A DNA stretch of 64,000 nt from Aromatoleum evansii (lineage in GTDB: Bacteria; Pseudomonadota; Gammaproteobacteria; Burkholderiales; Rhodocyclaceae). The stretch spans positions 1 through 64,000 of the forward strand of contig NZ_WTVK01000005.1 in assembly GCF_012910805.1 (NCBI RefSeq), in the 5' to 3' direction. The translations under genes were made by a program, and so were the position numbers. This document shows positions 24,020 through 33,633 of the stretch, piece after piece; position 1 is the stretch's first letter; each line of letters opens with the position of its first letter. Under the pieces are notes generated by a model that was not told the DNA's origin, ran no database searches, and saw only the letters and a program-made list of their open reading frames with translations.

Positions 24020-27000
24020 ATGTCCGATTCCATCGACTACTACGACCGGAACGCCGATCGCTTCTTCACGGAAACCGTCGATGTCGACATGACATCGCTG
24101 TATGGGCGCTTTCTGGCAACCATTCCGAAAGACGGTCTCATTCTGGATGCTGGCTGCGGATCGGGCCGTGATGCGAAAGCCTTCACCGACCGTGGCTACC
24201 GCGTCGCCGCCTTCGACGCATCGGCGGAGTTGGCGCGTCGTGCAAGCGCCTATGCCGGCCAACCCGTCGCCGTACGTGATTTTGCAGAGATCACCGAGAC
24301 GGCGTGCTACGACGGCATCTGGGCATGCGCGAGCTTGCTCCACTTGCGCGAGGCAGCCCTTGCAGACGCCATCGCTCGTCTGTGGCGCACACTCAAGAGC
24401 GGCGGCGTGTTCTACCTCAGCTTCAAACTCGGCGACGGCGAACGCATTCAGGACGGCCGCCACTTCACCGACGCCACTGATGCTCGCCTACGCAGCTGGG
24501 TCGACTCGCTTCCCGATCTCGACGCGATCGAAACATGGATCACGTCGGATCAACGCCCCGGCCGCAACGAACAATGGCTCAACGCGCTCGTCCGACACAA
24601 GCACTGCGGCCACGAGAAACTTGTCACCGGGGGTGAGCATCCCTTCCTGCCCCACCTGTGCGATGCGATTACCCAAGCCGACGAAATCGACATGGCCGTC
24701 GCCTTCATCAAGGTCACGGGCCTACGCCTGCTGCTACCCGATCTCCACGACGCGGTCAGTGCCGAAGCCGCGCCCTCCAGGAGACCGGCGCGCCTGCGAA
24801 TCGTCACGAGCGATTATCTCGATCTCACCGATCCGGAAGCCCTCCGGCTCCTGATGTTGCTACAGGAGCAGGGCGCGCAGGTCCGCGTGTTCGAGGCTAC
24901 GAGCTGCAGCTTTCACATGAAGGCCTATTTGTTTGCCCATTTCACGGATAACGGACAGCACGGAGGAGGCCTGCGTGGCACCGCTTTCATTGGTTCCAGC
25001 AACATCAGCCGGCAGGCGCTGAAGAACGGCCTCGAATGGAATTACCGCGTCGACTACCCCGGTGATAACGGATTTCTCGAAGCACGCGCGCGCTTCGAGG
25101 CCTTGTTCCACGACCCACGCACCATCGAACTCGACGACGCGTGGATCGACCGCTACGAAGCGCGGCGCATCCCGCCTCCACGCGCTATCGCCCCGGGGAG
25201 CACGGAGACCGAGCCCCCACCTACGCCCACTCCAGTGCAGCTCGAAGCCCTCGAAGCGCTCGCCGGCACGCGTCGTGAAGGCTACCGCCGTGGCCTCGTC
25301 GTGCTCGCCACGGGCCTGGGCAAAACCTGGCTCGCTGCCTTCGATGCGCACGCCTTCGGCGCGCGCCGCGTGCTGTTCGTCGCACACCGCGAGGAGATCC
25401 TCAATCAGGCGGCAGAAACCTTCCTGCGCATGCGGCCCAATGCGCGCATCGGCTTCTACAGGGGACAAACCCGGGACAGTCAGGTCGACGTGCTGTGCGC
25501 CTCGGTGCAGACGCTCAGCCGGGCAGCCCACCTGGAACGTTTCGCCGCACATCATTTCGATTACATCGTCATCGACGAGTTTCACCACGCGGCAGCCGCC
25601 ACCTACCGACGCCTGCTCAACTACTTCGCCCCGCGGTTCCTGCTCGGACTGACCGCAACGCCCGATCGCAGCGACCAGTCGGACATCCTCTCGCTGTGTG
25701 ACGACAATCTCATCTTCACCTGCAATCTGTTCGCGGGTATCGCCGCCGCGCTGCTCGTGCCGTTCCACTATTACGGCATTCACGACACCTCCGTCGATTA
25801 TCGCGAAATTCCGTGGCGCAACGGCCGCTTCGATCCCGAGCAGCTCGCCAACAAACTCGCCACCCTGGCACGGGCCCGACACGCGCTGAAACAGTGGCGC
25901 GATCGCGCACAGCAGCGCACTTTGGCCTTCTGCGCGTCCATCCGCCATGCGGAATACATGGCAGAGCAATTCGGCCGCGCCGGCGTGGCGGCCGCAGCCG
26001 TGTACGCCGGCTCGCACATCAGCCGTGCCGATGCGCTCGGTCGACTCGCCGATCGAAGCCTGCAGGTCATCTTCGCGGTCGACCTCTTCAACGAAGGTGT
26101 CGACCTGCCGGAGATCGACACTGTGATGATGCTGCGCCCGACCGAATCCAAGATCTTGTTCCTGCAGCAACTCGGCCGCGGCTTACGCAAAGCCGACGGC
26201 AAGGACAAGCTCGTCGTGCTCGATTTCATCGGCAACCATCACAGCTTCCTGCATAAACCGCAGGCACTCCTGGGAGTTGGCGCAAGTTACCGGCAACTCG
26301 CCGAGTTCGCCCGCAAGGTGGAGCAGGGGCGGCTAGCACTGCCTGATGGCTGTTTCGTCAATTACGACCTCGCGCTCATCGATTTCCTCAAATCGCTCGA
26401 CACCGATGGGGTCGCAAAGGAATTTGAGGCCCTGCGCAATGGCCTGGGAAGACGACCGACGCTGGCCGAGTTCTATCGCGCGGGGGCAAACGTCGCGGGG
26501 ATGCGCAGACAATACGGCAGCTGGTTCGAGTTCATCGCCACGATGGGCGAGCTCGCAGCGCACGAGGCGGACGCCGCGACCGCGCACCGCGAATTCCTCC
26601 GCGAAGTCGAAACGACAGCGATGACGAAGAGCTTCAAGATGGTGCTCCTCGAAGCGCTGCAGGAACTCGGCGGCTGGCGCACGCCCCCCGCTCTCACTGA
26701 ACTCGCATCGCGGTCCTGGCAAGTGCTGCAACGTCGCAGGCCGCTGCTGAGCGATCTCTCCGACGCCGTGCGCGCGGTGGGTGACGGCACTGCCGAATCC
26801 TGGCAGCGTTACTGGCGCGACAATCCCGTGAACGCCTGGGTCGGCGTCAAGCAGTCCGCAGGCTCGGCCACGTTCTTCCACGTTCGGGAACAACGCTTCG
26901 AACCGACCTTCGCAGTCATGCCGGAACACCACGACGTCTTCAGTGCGTTCGTTCAGGAACTCGTCGACTATCGACTCGCTGCGTATGAAGTACGACGCAT

Positions 27001-27883
27001 CACTAACACTGGCGGGACCAACGTCATCCCATTCAAGCGCGAGCGGCCGGAGCGCACCGAACTGGCATATTTTCCCAACCTTCGCATCGCCTGCGGCCAC
27101 TTCAGGACCGGCACGACGGATTCCGAAGAGCACCGCAGCCTCGGCAGCGGCTATGGTCGCCTGGACCCCGGACGTCATTTCATCGCCCGCGCGTCGGGCA
27201 ACTCGATGAACGGCGGCAAGAATCCGATCCGAGATGGCGACTACCTGCTGCTGGAGCTCATCACGCCAGGCAACGCGGGCTCGATCACCGGCACCATCAT
27301 GGCAATCGAAAGGCAGGACGAGGCAGGAGACAATCAATACCTGCTGCGCGTCGTATCGAAAATGTCCGACGGGACCTATGTCCTGAAGGCCAACAATCCC
27401 GACTACGATGACCTCGTCGCCACCGACAACATGCGCACACTGGCTCGCTTAAAGGCCGTCATCGACCCGCTGGAACTCGCAATCGGCGAAGCGTTCATGC
27501 GGGAAGACATCCCCGCGCTATTCGGGGAGACATTCAACCCGGGCAACTGGAACAGTGGGCACGTTGTGCTCGACGACGGTGCCACGCATGTCTTGCTCGT
27601 CACCCTGAACAAGCAGGGGAAGGCCGAGGATCATCGCTACCTCGATCACTGGATCGACGATCACAGCTTCCACTGGCAGAGCCAAAATTCAACAACGCCA
27701 GAGAGCAAGCGCGGCCGTGAACTCGTCGAACAGCGTCAGCGTAGCATCGTGATTCACCTGTTCGTACGCGACACGAAGCTCGCAGCAGGAAAAGCCGCAC
27801 CATTCGTGTATCACGGCCCGGTCAGCTACCGCAGTCATAGCGGCAGCGCGCCCATGAGTGTGATCTTCGACGTTGTCCGCTGA
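24020..27883 (+). CDS. Methyltransferase-PLD-SF2 helicase-S24-like-DUF3427 fusion protein
   Basis: A single uninterrupted 1287-residue chain. Residues 1-195: class I SAM methyltransferase (LILDAGCGSGRDAKAF). Residues 196-385: phospholipase-D-type nuclease domain with H299-M-K301 and GTAFIGSSNIS as HKD-like parts. Residues 405-790: SF2 helicase with Walker A LATGLGKTW, DEFHH (519-523), LTATPDRSD, then FNEGVDLPEID and QLGRGLRK. Residues about 1010-1140: S24/LexA-like fold (ARASGNSMN, IRDGDYLLLEL). The rest is DUF3427 (NPGNWNSGHVVL). PLD-helicase-DUF3427 proteins are restriction-like, phage-defence-linked enzymes. The methyltransferase at the front of the same chain is the unusual part and suggests modification and cleavage in one molecule, like a compact type ISP or IIG enzyme. 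It is bracketed by tRNA-Arg remnants together with hicAB. Confidence 0.88.
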   Translation: MSDSIDYYDRNADRFFTETVDVDMTSLYGRFLATIPKDGLILDAGCGSGRDAKAFTDRGYRVAAFDASAELARRASAYAGQPVAVRDFAEITETACYDGIWACASLLHLREAALADAIARLWRTLKSGGVFYLSFKLGDGERIQDGRHFTDATDARLRSWVDSLPDLDAIETWITSDQRPGRNEQWLNALVRHKHCGHEKLVTGGEHPFLPHLCDAITQADEIDMAVAFIKVTGLRLLLPDLHDAVSAEAAPSRRPARLRIVTSDYLDLTDPEALRLLMLLQEQGAQVRVFEATSCSFHMKAYLFAHFTDNGQHGGGLRGTAFIGSSNISRQALKNGLEWNYRVDYPGDNGFLEARARFEALFHDPRTIELDDAWIDRYEARRIPPPRAIAPGSTETEPPPTPTPVQLEALEALAGTRREGYRRGLVVLATGLGKTWLAAFDAHAFGARRVLFVAHREEILNQAAETFLRMRPNARIGFYRGQTRDSQVDVLCASVQTLSRAAHLERFAAHHFDYIVIDEFHHAAAATYRRLLNYFAPRFLLGLTATPDRSDQSDILSLCDDNLIFTCNLFAGIAAALLVPFHYYGIHDTSVDYREIPWRNGRFDPEQLANKLATLARARHALKQWRDRAQQRTLAFCASIRHAEYMAEQFGRAGVAAAAVYAGSHISRADALGRLADRSLQVIFAVDLFNEGVDLPEIDTVMMLRPTESKILFLQQLGRGLRKADGKDKLVVLDFIGNHHSFLHKPQALLGVGASYRQLAEFARKVEQGRLALPDGCFVNYDLALIDFLKSLDTDGVAKEFEALRNGLGRRPTLAEFYRAGANVAGMRRQYGSWFEFIATMGELAAHEADAATAHREFLREVETTAMTKSFKMVLLEALQELGGWRTPPALTELASRSWQVLQRRRPLLSDLSDAVRAVGDGTAESWQRYWRDNPVNAWVGVKQSAGSATFFHVREQRFEPTFAVMPEHHDVFSAFVQELVDYRLAAYEVRRITNTGGTNVIPFKRERPERTELAYFPNLRIACGHFRTGTTDSEEHRSLGSGYGRLDPGRHFIARASGNSMNGGKNPIRDGDYLLLELITPGNAGSITGTIMAIERQDEAGDNQYLLRVVSKMSDGTYVLKANNPDYDDLVATDNMRTLARLKAVIDPLELAIGEAFMREDIPALFGETFNPGNWNSGHVVLDDGATHVLLVTLNKQGKAEDHRYLDHWIDDHSFHWQSQNSTTPESKRGRELVEQRQRSIVIHLFVRDTKLAAGKAAPFVYHGPVSYRSHSGSAPMSVIFDVVR

Positions 27884-27982
27884 GCGCAACCTGATAAGGG
27901 CTGGGCGGTATTGAGCGCCCATGAATAATGAGTTCGGGACGACACACTAAGTGCCCAGATTCGTCCGGCCCGGAGATATGAA

Positions 27983-28017
27983 AAAAGCCCTGATTTCATA
28001 GGGAAATCAGGGCTTTT
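27983..28017. terminator. Bidirectional intrinsic terminator
   Basis: Long near-perfect stem AAAAGCCCTGATTTC pairing with GAAATCAGGGCTTTT, with a short loop (ATAGG region). A-rich on the left and T-rich on the right, so it can work in both directions. It follows the fusion gene by about 100 bp. On the minus strand it lies just beyond the right tRNA-Arg CCA remnant. Confidence 0.85.
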
Positions 28018-28024
28018 CGATATC

Positions 28025-28037
28025 TGGCGCGCCCGAG
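28025..28037 (-). repeat. tRNA-Arg 3'-end remnant / candidate attachment core (right copy)
   Basis: Plus strand TGGCGCGCCCGAG, identical to 23153-23165, in the same orientation and again preceded by an intrinsic terminator. Read on the minus strand it is the acceptor strand, discriminator and CCA of a tRNA-Arg. The tRNA body is missing. With the left copy it brackets a segment of about 4.9 kb. Confidence 0.6.
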
Positions 28038-28181
28038 GCCTTCGGAGGGAACCCAATAACATTGATGCTATATGTACAAATTTTGGCCATACAGGTCTCT
28101 TTAGTGGAAAAACAACGCTTTCCAGCACATCCAAGAATGGTGGCATGATCGACTCCATTCCAATATTCATCGCACTAAGCC

Positions 28182-31100
28182 ATGTCGCACCTACTGGCTG
28201 CCCGCCAAACCCCAGACGTACGAACGACCTCTGCCCTCCCGCAGGGGTGGGGGCCGGCGCTTCGATGGGCAGAGGCTGGAGATTGCACTCCCTCTCTCCT
28301 GCTACTGGTGCACGCGTGCCGGATGCGCGAACATCCTCGGTGGTTCGGATCCGCCATCGCCGTTCTGGGGCGCCCACACTCACTTGAGCTCCTCCGTCTC
28401 TGGCAGCACGACGCACCCGAGCTTCACGCTCTTGCCGAACTCGCCGAGTACCTTACCACTCCGTCCGGCTCCTGGCTGCTGAACGAATATCCTCCCCTTT
28501 CGCCTGCGATCCCCGCCTCGAAGCACTTCCCCGGCAAGTTGTCCTGGGCGTACATGATCGCGCTGTTGACTCAGCGCGCCCCGATCGTCACCTCTCGGAG
28601 GGTTGGAAATGAGGCAATGGAACGCTGGTTCGAGCGGTTCCAGTTGTGGCTACTCGCGCACAGCGTGGTCCGATGCGTCGCAGGTCATCCACTAGACCGC
28701 CATATCCGGACGGCCGCCCAGTTCCTTAGGCTCGCGTCTGCCGACAATCCAAGATGGTTGGCGTTTGTGGAGCGGCTAGTCGCCGCGCTTCCCTCGCAGT
28801 TCGTGTCGATCAACCAGTATGTTGTTCGCCAAGCCCAACACATGCTGGCCAACCCCGAGGAGACCGAGCGAACCGAGCTCTCCGCATTGGGCAAGGTCGG
28901 CTCATGCGAAATCGGGGAAATTCAACTCGAAGCAGACGCCGATTGGAACCTGCCTGACTTTCCCGGCTGGCAGCCCGTATCTGATCCCAAAGCTTGTCCT
29001 GCCGAACCGCCACGCTGGCTCATCGATGACGATCTGCAACTTTCTGCGGTGCTTCTTGAGCCTCAACCGAACACCGATGGCACCGTTCAAGAAACGCTTC
29101 TGGGCTGCGATGCCGACCCCGAGGAAAACCTCACGCGGCAGCTCGGCAGCGCACACACGGTTCTGCTCCTCGGACGCGAGGAAGCACAGTTTCTGCCGTG
29201 GTCCTGGCAGCAGATGCTCCCGCATGAATACGCTGCTGTCGGATCCTGGATTAACGAGGCTTCCGTGGATGCGCCGACCAAGCCTCAACGCCTCCTTGCA
29301 GTACTGGTATGGCTTGCGATCACGACGCACCGCTCGCTCGAGCAGACGTTGGATATTCCGATAAGCGACAACGCCGCAGAAGACTGGGTATTGAGCGGCG
29401 CCTGCACCGACTTGCGACGGCGGCCCCCGCGGCCACGATCCGGATGGCGGGCGCAACCAACACACGCGGAACTCCTGGCGAGTCCCTGCTCGGAGCTCAA
29501 GATTTCCCTGCCCGACTGGGCAACATCGACACTTCAGGCACACACCGGTGCAGCTGCTCCTTCCGGGACGCTCAGACAGTACTGGCCTACAAACTGGGCC
29601 TCCGCCACGTCCTTGTTCCGGGATGCTGCCCGGGAAGCCGGGTTCAGCCGCGTCATGCCTTCGATGCTCGGGAGGTGGCTTCCAACCACGCTCTTCGCGG
29701 GGGGCAACGACGCGTTGTTCGCGGCAATGGCCTGCTCGCGTCCGAACAGCGGCCTACCTGGAGCAACCGCCTACCCCTCCTGGAGTGCTGGGTCAGTAGT
29801 CGACGCGTACGCAAGATGCGGCGTCGAACTGAGGACTGATTGCGAACCGGAATCGAACGCGCTCGGCAGTCACCTCAGTCCCATCGACGTCGCGCTGCGC
29901 CAGCAACTCCACAGTGCCGGCGCGAAACTGCGAGGTAGAGTCGCAGGGGGCATCTCGTTTGCCCTAAAGCATAATGCCTTTGCGTGCCACCTTGTCCTGC
30001 TGCTCCTTGCAGCAACCGGCAGCAGACCCGTCACCGACCCCTTCGAGTCGATCAGCCACTTCGACCTCGACAGGGGTCGTGTCTTCATTGCGGACAAACT
30101 CGCGGGCGTAAATCGCATGGGGCGACTCGTCCCGCTACCGACGTCAGTGACGAACTACATCAGGGAGACTTACCTCCCCTACCTGGAACGGCTCGCAGAA
30201 AACCTAAAGGCAACCCGACCGTGGCTGGCAGAGCAGATACGTGCGACGCAATCGCTGCACGCACCCCGCACCATGCCTTTCTTCTTCCTGCTGAGGGAAG
30301 ACGTGTCGGATTGGGTCTCCCTTTCGGAAAAGGCCATCGAGCTGGAGATCGGCGAGACGTTTGCGCTGCCACTGAACTGCTTCCGGCATCGCTACTCGCA
30401 GCGCTTGCGGCACAATGGCGCCGACCCTGAACTCATCGACTCACTGCTCGGACACGCATACGCGGGCTGTGTCACCCACGGAGATCATTCCTTACGGACG
30501 TGGGAACTCGACGTGCAACAGCTGCGCCCGGCGATCGAGGGGTTATTCGCGGATCTGGACGTTCAATGGCCCGAGCCGCCGAGCATAGACGCGGAAGCGC
30601 TGCCCCTCCGACCTTCGGCCCATTCCGGCGGTGCGATCCGAAACTTCGGGCTCGCTGCTCGCGAGGAAGCGCAGCGTCAGCGTCAAACCATCGGGCGGCG
30701 CCAGGCGCGGCAAGTGATGGAGAAGCATCTTCGCGGGCGCGAACTCCATCAACTTGATGACGAAGAGATAAACTCGCTCGAGCGGGAACTGCTGTTTATG
30801 CCGGGCGGACTTCCTCACGCACTCGGCGGTCTGCGCTACCGGTTCTACCTTCGAGTGGCCCAGCGCGTGGCGCGCCGAAAAAGCGTTCATCTGAAGCGCC
30901 GCCGCGTCTACGTTCCGCTGAACGAAGAGGTTCCGTTCTTTCGCGAATCAGCTGTCTGGGCTCAACAAGGGCGCGACATGCTGCGAGAGGGTCTGCCGCG
31001 ACTACGGCGTTTCAAGCCCCCCGCCAAAGCGAGCGTTGCAGATGCCGCGCTGATGTGCGCATTGCACCTGGCAGTCGAGAGTCGCCTTTCGAACCCGAAA

Positions 31101-33584
31101 ATCCTGTGGGCTTTGGAGCGCCCCGGCGCGACAAGGCTGATCTTCCATCAGCGTCGTTACTGGCTGGAATTCCTTCCAAACGTCACGGTGGATGAGGCGG
31201 AGGACGAGCCCCGGTCAGATCGCGCACCCACGGGAGCTCCAACGATACGACTACCGATGTCGCGTTCCGCTGCGACTTATTTCTCGCGCCTTAGGGCGAA
31301 GAAGGGGCGCCACCAATCGGACAACGCGCTCCTGGAGCGAATTTCCGATTTGCTGATTGATGCCGGCGCTCGTCACGAGGGCTACAACACGCGGGACATT
31401 GTTGCCGCGTTCACCGAGGTGACCGACCAAGCCAACGCTATCGAGCTCCCGGGCGCACTCGCCGCGTTCCTCGCAGGTCGTGTCGCTTCCTATAGTCTCG
31501 GTTGGCATGACCTCGTCCGCGTGGACACAGGCAAATTCCTCGCACTACCGTGCGAAGGCGAGGACGAGACCTGGCATGACTTGGCGATGGTCGAACGGGA
31601 AGCCAAGGTCGCCCCCACCGACAGACCGGCCCTGCAACAGCGTGTGCACGCATTCTTTCGTGCACTGAGGGAACATCTCGAGGCCTCCGACACCGGACCA
31701 CGTACCCACGCACGGCGCGACCTGGTCGGCAAACTCCGGTGGGAACTCAAGCGTTGCAGCCCTGATCTGCCATCGGCCATACGGATCGCGGGGGCCTGGG
31801 TTGCACATCTTGCCGCAACGGTTTCCAAGCTCTCCAGCGTCAGGCGTTACTTCAATACGCTCTCCGGAGCAATCGAAGACGTGTGGTACGACGAGGAGCT
31901 CGTCGGCGCCGACGAGGAGGAACTCACCGAGTTGTACAGGCAGATCCTCGAAGTGCGCACCGACCGTGACCTGTCGATCGTCGGCAAGCAACTCCACCGC
32001 TTTCACGCCTTCGCACGCGAGCATTTTGCCTTGGTGGAGCCATATTGGGACGAATTGCCAATACCCCCCAGAGGTGCTCAGGTATCCGCCGGCTACATCC
32101 GCGAAACGGATTATGTTCGTGCACTTGCGCTGCTTTCCAAGAGAGCCCTTCCAGCCGGGGAGCAATGCATTGCGTGCAGTATCCTGATTCTGTGCTATCG
32201 CTTCGGGCTTCGGGCTGGCGAGGCTTTTGCACTGCAGCGGGAGGATTGGGTCGAGTTGGGCGCAGAAACCTATATTGCCGTCCGCAACAATCGTCACCGC
32301 AAACTGAAAACACAGGCATCCAGGCGGCTCGTTCCCCTCCTCTTCGACCTGACGGAGCCGGAGCGTACCTCCATAAAGCAGGCACTCGCGACTAGCGAGG
32401 CGGATGCCGGCGACACCGCTGCGGCGCCCCTCCTCGGAGCGGCCTCAGTGTCCGGTGCCCGCCGTCGAGTGATTCACCGCGAAATCATTCGCGCCCTGCG
32501 GCAAGCCACCACTAGCCCAAGCACGACCCTGCACCATGCCAGGCACACGTTTGCCATGCGGGTTCTCGACGGCCTGCTCTCAGGCTATCCGTCGTACCGG
32601 TCGGTCCTGCCGGATCCATCGCCGCACGCCATCGCACACCACCTCCTGGGAGCGCCAGGTTCTACTCGACGTACCTTATGGGCACTCGCCCGCATCCTGG
32701 GCCACGCCGGGCCTTCAACCACTTTGACGAGTTACATCCACGTCCTGGATCGTTGGGCCGAATCGTTCGCCGATCCCGCCGTTCGCCGTCCCGTGAAGCA
32801 CCGGATGCTCGCCTGCGACGATCTCGACAGCCTTCCCCGGCAGCGCGGCAGCCTACACACTCCGGAAGCGCCAACGCCGCGCAGTCCAGGTTGCCGGGAT
32901 CTCCTTCGACTGCTAAGGCTGTTGGCGCGTGGCACCCCATGGCAAGCGGCGTCCCGTCACCTCGATTTGGAGGAGTCGGGCTGCGCTCGCATTTACCAAG
33001 CGCTATTGTGCATTTCGAGACACCACAGCACCCCGAAAATCAGCAATGAGGAGGCGGCCCGACTTCTGCTCGGTGCCGTCACGGAGGAGCAGTGGAAAGC
33101 GTTGTTGTCCTGTGCCGAGCGGATCGACGCCCTCTGCCCTGCCTGGCCGTCCGATCTGGAGGCGCCGACCTCCGCCAGCGTCGCATCGCTCATAAGCCGC
33201 CAACGCCAAGTCTTGCTCGCGAAGCCGGCCCATTTTGTGTGGATGCGCCTGTTCCTCGACGCGGCGACCATCGACGGCTCGCACTACGAACTCACGGCCA
33301 CCGCCCCCGAACATCCCAACCTCCGCGAGTACGCGAAGGAACAGCAGTTCACTATCAGACCCCGCACGGACGTGACCAAGGGTGGCAACCCATTTCAGAT
33401 CGATCCGCTCACGCTTGACGACGGATTCAGCACGGTCAGCCACCGCTGCGCTCTGATCTTCAAGGAGAACCGAAGTTTCGCGATCCGAAACCGGATTGGA
33501 TTCGCTCTCCTGCTGCTCTGTTGGGCGGAAGGGGGCGCTAAAACAGCGGGAAAATCGCCTTTTAAGAGCGCACATTCGAGTTGA
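28182..33584 (+). CDS. Giant protein with two tyrosine-recombinase-like domains
   Basis: An open frame of 1800 residues. The second domain (about 1270-1530) keeps every catalytic residue of tyrosine recombinases: R1344 in FGLRAGEAF, a basic beta-turn (RHRKLKTQASRR), H1451-x-x-R1454 in LHHARHTF, H1508 in ILGHAGPSTT and nucleophile Y1518 in TSYIHVLDRW. The first domain (about 560-790) has the same fold pattern but is degenerate: R615 in TGSRPVTD and R735-H736 in NCFRHRY are present, Asn732 replaces the box-II His, H758 is present, and no Tyr follows. Residues 1-550 and 1570-1800 match nothing I recognise. It probably acts as the integrase/excisionase of a mobile element, with the dead domain for structure or DNA binding. 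It starts 145 bp past the right tRNA-Arg remnant, as an integrase should. A small companion gene follows. Confidence 0.8.
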   Translation: MSHLLAARQTPDVRTTSALPQGWGPALRWAEAGDCTPSLLLLVHACRMREHPRWFGSAIAVLGRPHSLELLRLWQHDAPELHALAELAEYLTTPSGSWLLNEYPPLSPAIPASKHFPGKLSWAYMIALLTQRAPIVTSRRVGNEAMERWFERFQLWLLAHSVVRCVAGHPLDRHIRTAAQFLRLASADNPRWLAFVERLVAALPSQFVSINQYVVRQAQHMLANPEETERTELSALGKVGSCEIGEIQLEADADWNLPDFPGWQPVSDPKACPAEPPRWLIDDDLQLSAVLLEPQPNTDGTVQETLLGCDADPEENLTRQLGSAHTVLLLGREEAQFLPWSWQQMLPHEYAAVGSWINEASVDAPTKPQRLLAVLVWLAITTHRSLEQTLDIPISDNAAEDWVLSGACTDLRRRPPRPRSGWRAQPTHAELLASPCSELKISLPDWATSTLQAHTGAAAPSGTLRQYWPTNWASATSLFRDAAREAGFSRVMPSMLGRWLPTTLFAGGNDALFAAMACSRPNSGLPGATAYPSWSAGSVVDAYARCGVELRTDCEPESNALGSHLSPIDVALRQQLHSAGAKLRGRVAGGISFALKHNAFACHLVLLLLAATGSRPVTDPFESISHFDLDRGRVFIADKLAGVNRMGRLVPLPTSVTNYIRETYLPYLERLAENLKATRPWLAEQIRATQSLHAPRTMPFFFLLREDVSDWVSLSEKAIELEIGETFALPLNCFRHRYSQRLRHNGADPELIDSLLGHAYAGCVTHGDHSLRTWELDVQQLRPAIEGLFADLDVQWPEPPSIDAEALPLRPSAHSGGAIRNFGLAAREEAQRQRQTIGRRQARQVMEKHLRGRELHQLDDEEINSLERELLFMPGGLPHALGGLRYRFYLRVAQRVARRKSVHLKRRRVYVPLNEEVPFFRESAVWAQQGRDMLREGLPRLRRFKPPAKASVADAALMCALHLAVESRLSNPKILWALERPGATRLIFHQRRYWLEFLPNVTVDEAEDEPRSDRAPTGAPTIRLPMSRSAATYFSRLRAKKGRHQSDNALLERISDLLIDAGARHEGYNTRDIVAAFTEVTDQANAIELPGALAAFLAGRVASYSLGWHDLVRVDTGKFLALPCEGEDETWHDLAMVEREAKVAPTDRPALQQRVHAFFRALREHLEASDTGPRTHARRDLVGKLRWELKRCSPDLPSAIRIAGAWVAHLAATVSKLSSVRRYFNTLSGAIEDVWYDEELVGADEEELTELYRQILEVRTDRDLSIVGKQLHRFHAFAREHFALVEPYWDELPIPPRGAQVSAGYIRETDYVRALALLSKRALPAGEQCIACSILILCYRFGLRAGEAFALQREDWVELGAETYIAVRNNRHRKLKTQASRRLVPLLFDLTEPERTSIKQALATSEADAGDTAAAPLLGAASVSGARRRVIHREIIRALRQATTSPSTTLHHARHTFAMRVLDGLLSGYPSYRSVLPDPSPHAIAHHLLGAPGSTRRTLWALARILGHAGPSTTLTSYIHVLDRWAESFADPAVRRPVKHRMLACDDLDSLPRQRGSLHTPEAPTPRSPGCRDLLRLLRLLARGTPWQAASRHLDLEESGCARIYQALLCISRHHSTPKISNEEAARLLLGAVTEEQWKALLSCAERIDALCPAWPSDLEAPTSASVASLISRQRQVLLAKPAHFVWMRLFLDAATIDGSHYELTATAPEHPNLREYAKEQQFTIRPRTDVTKGGNPFQIDPLTLDDGFSTVSHRCALIFKENRSFAIRNRIGFALLLLCWAEGGAKTAGKSPFKSAHSS

Positions 33585-33633
33585 GGAGGTGTAACACTCT
33601 GGACATCGAACGACCGGTGTGAGGCCAGACTCC

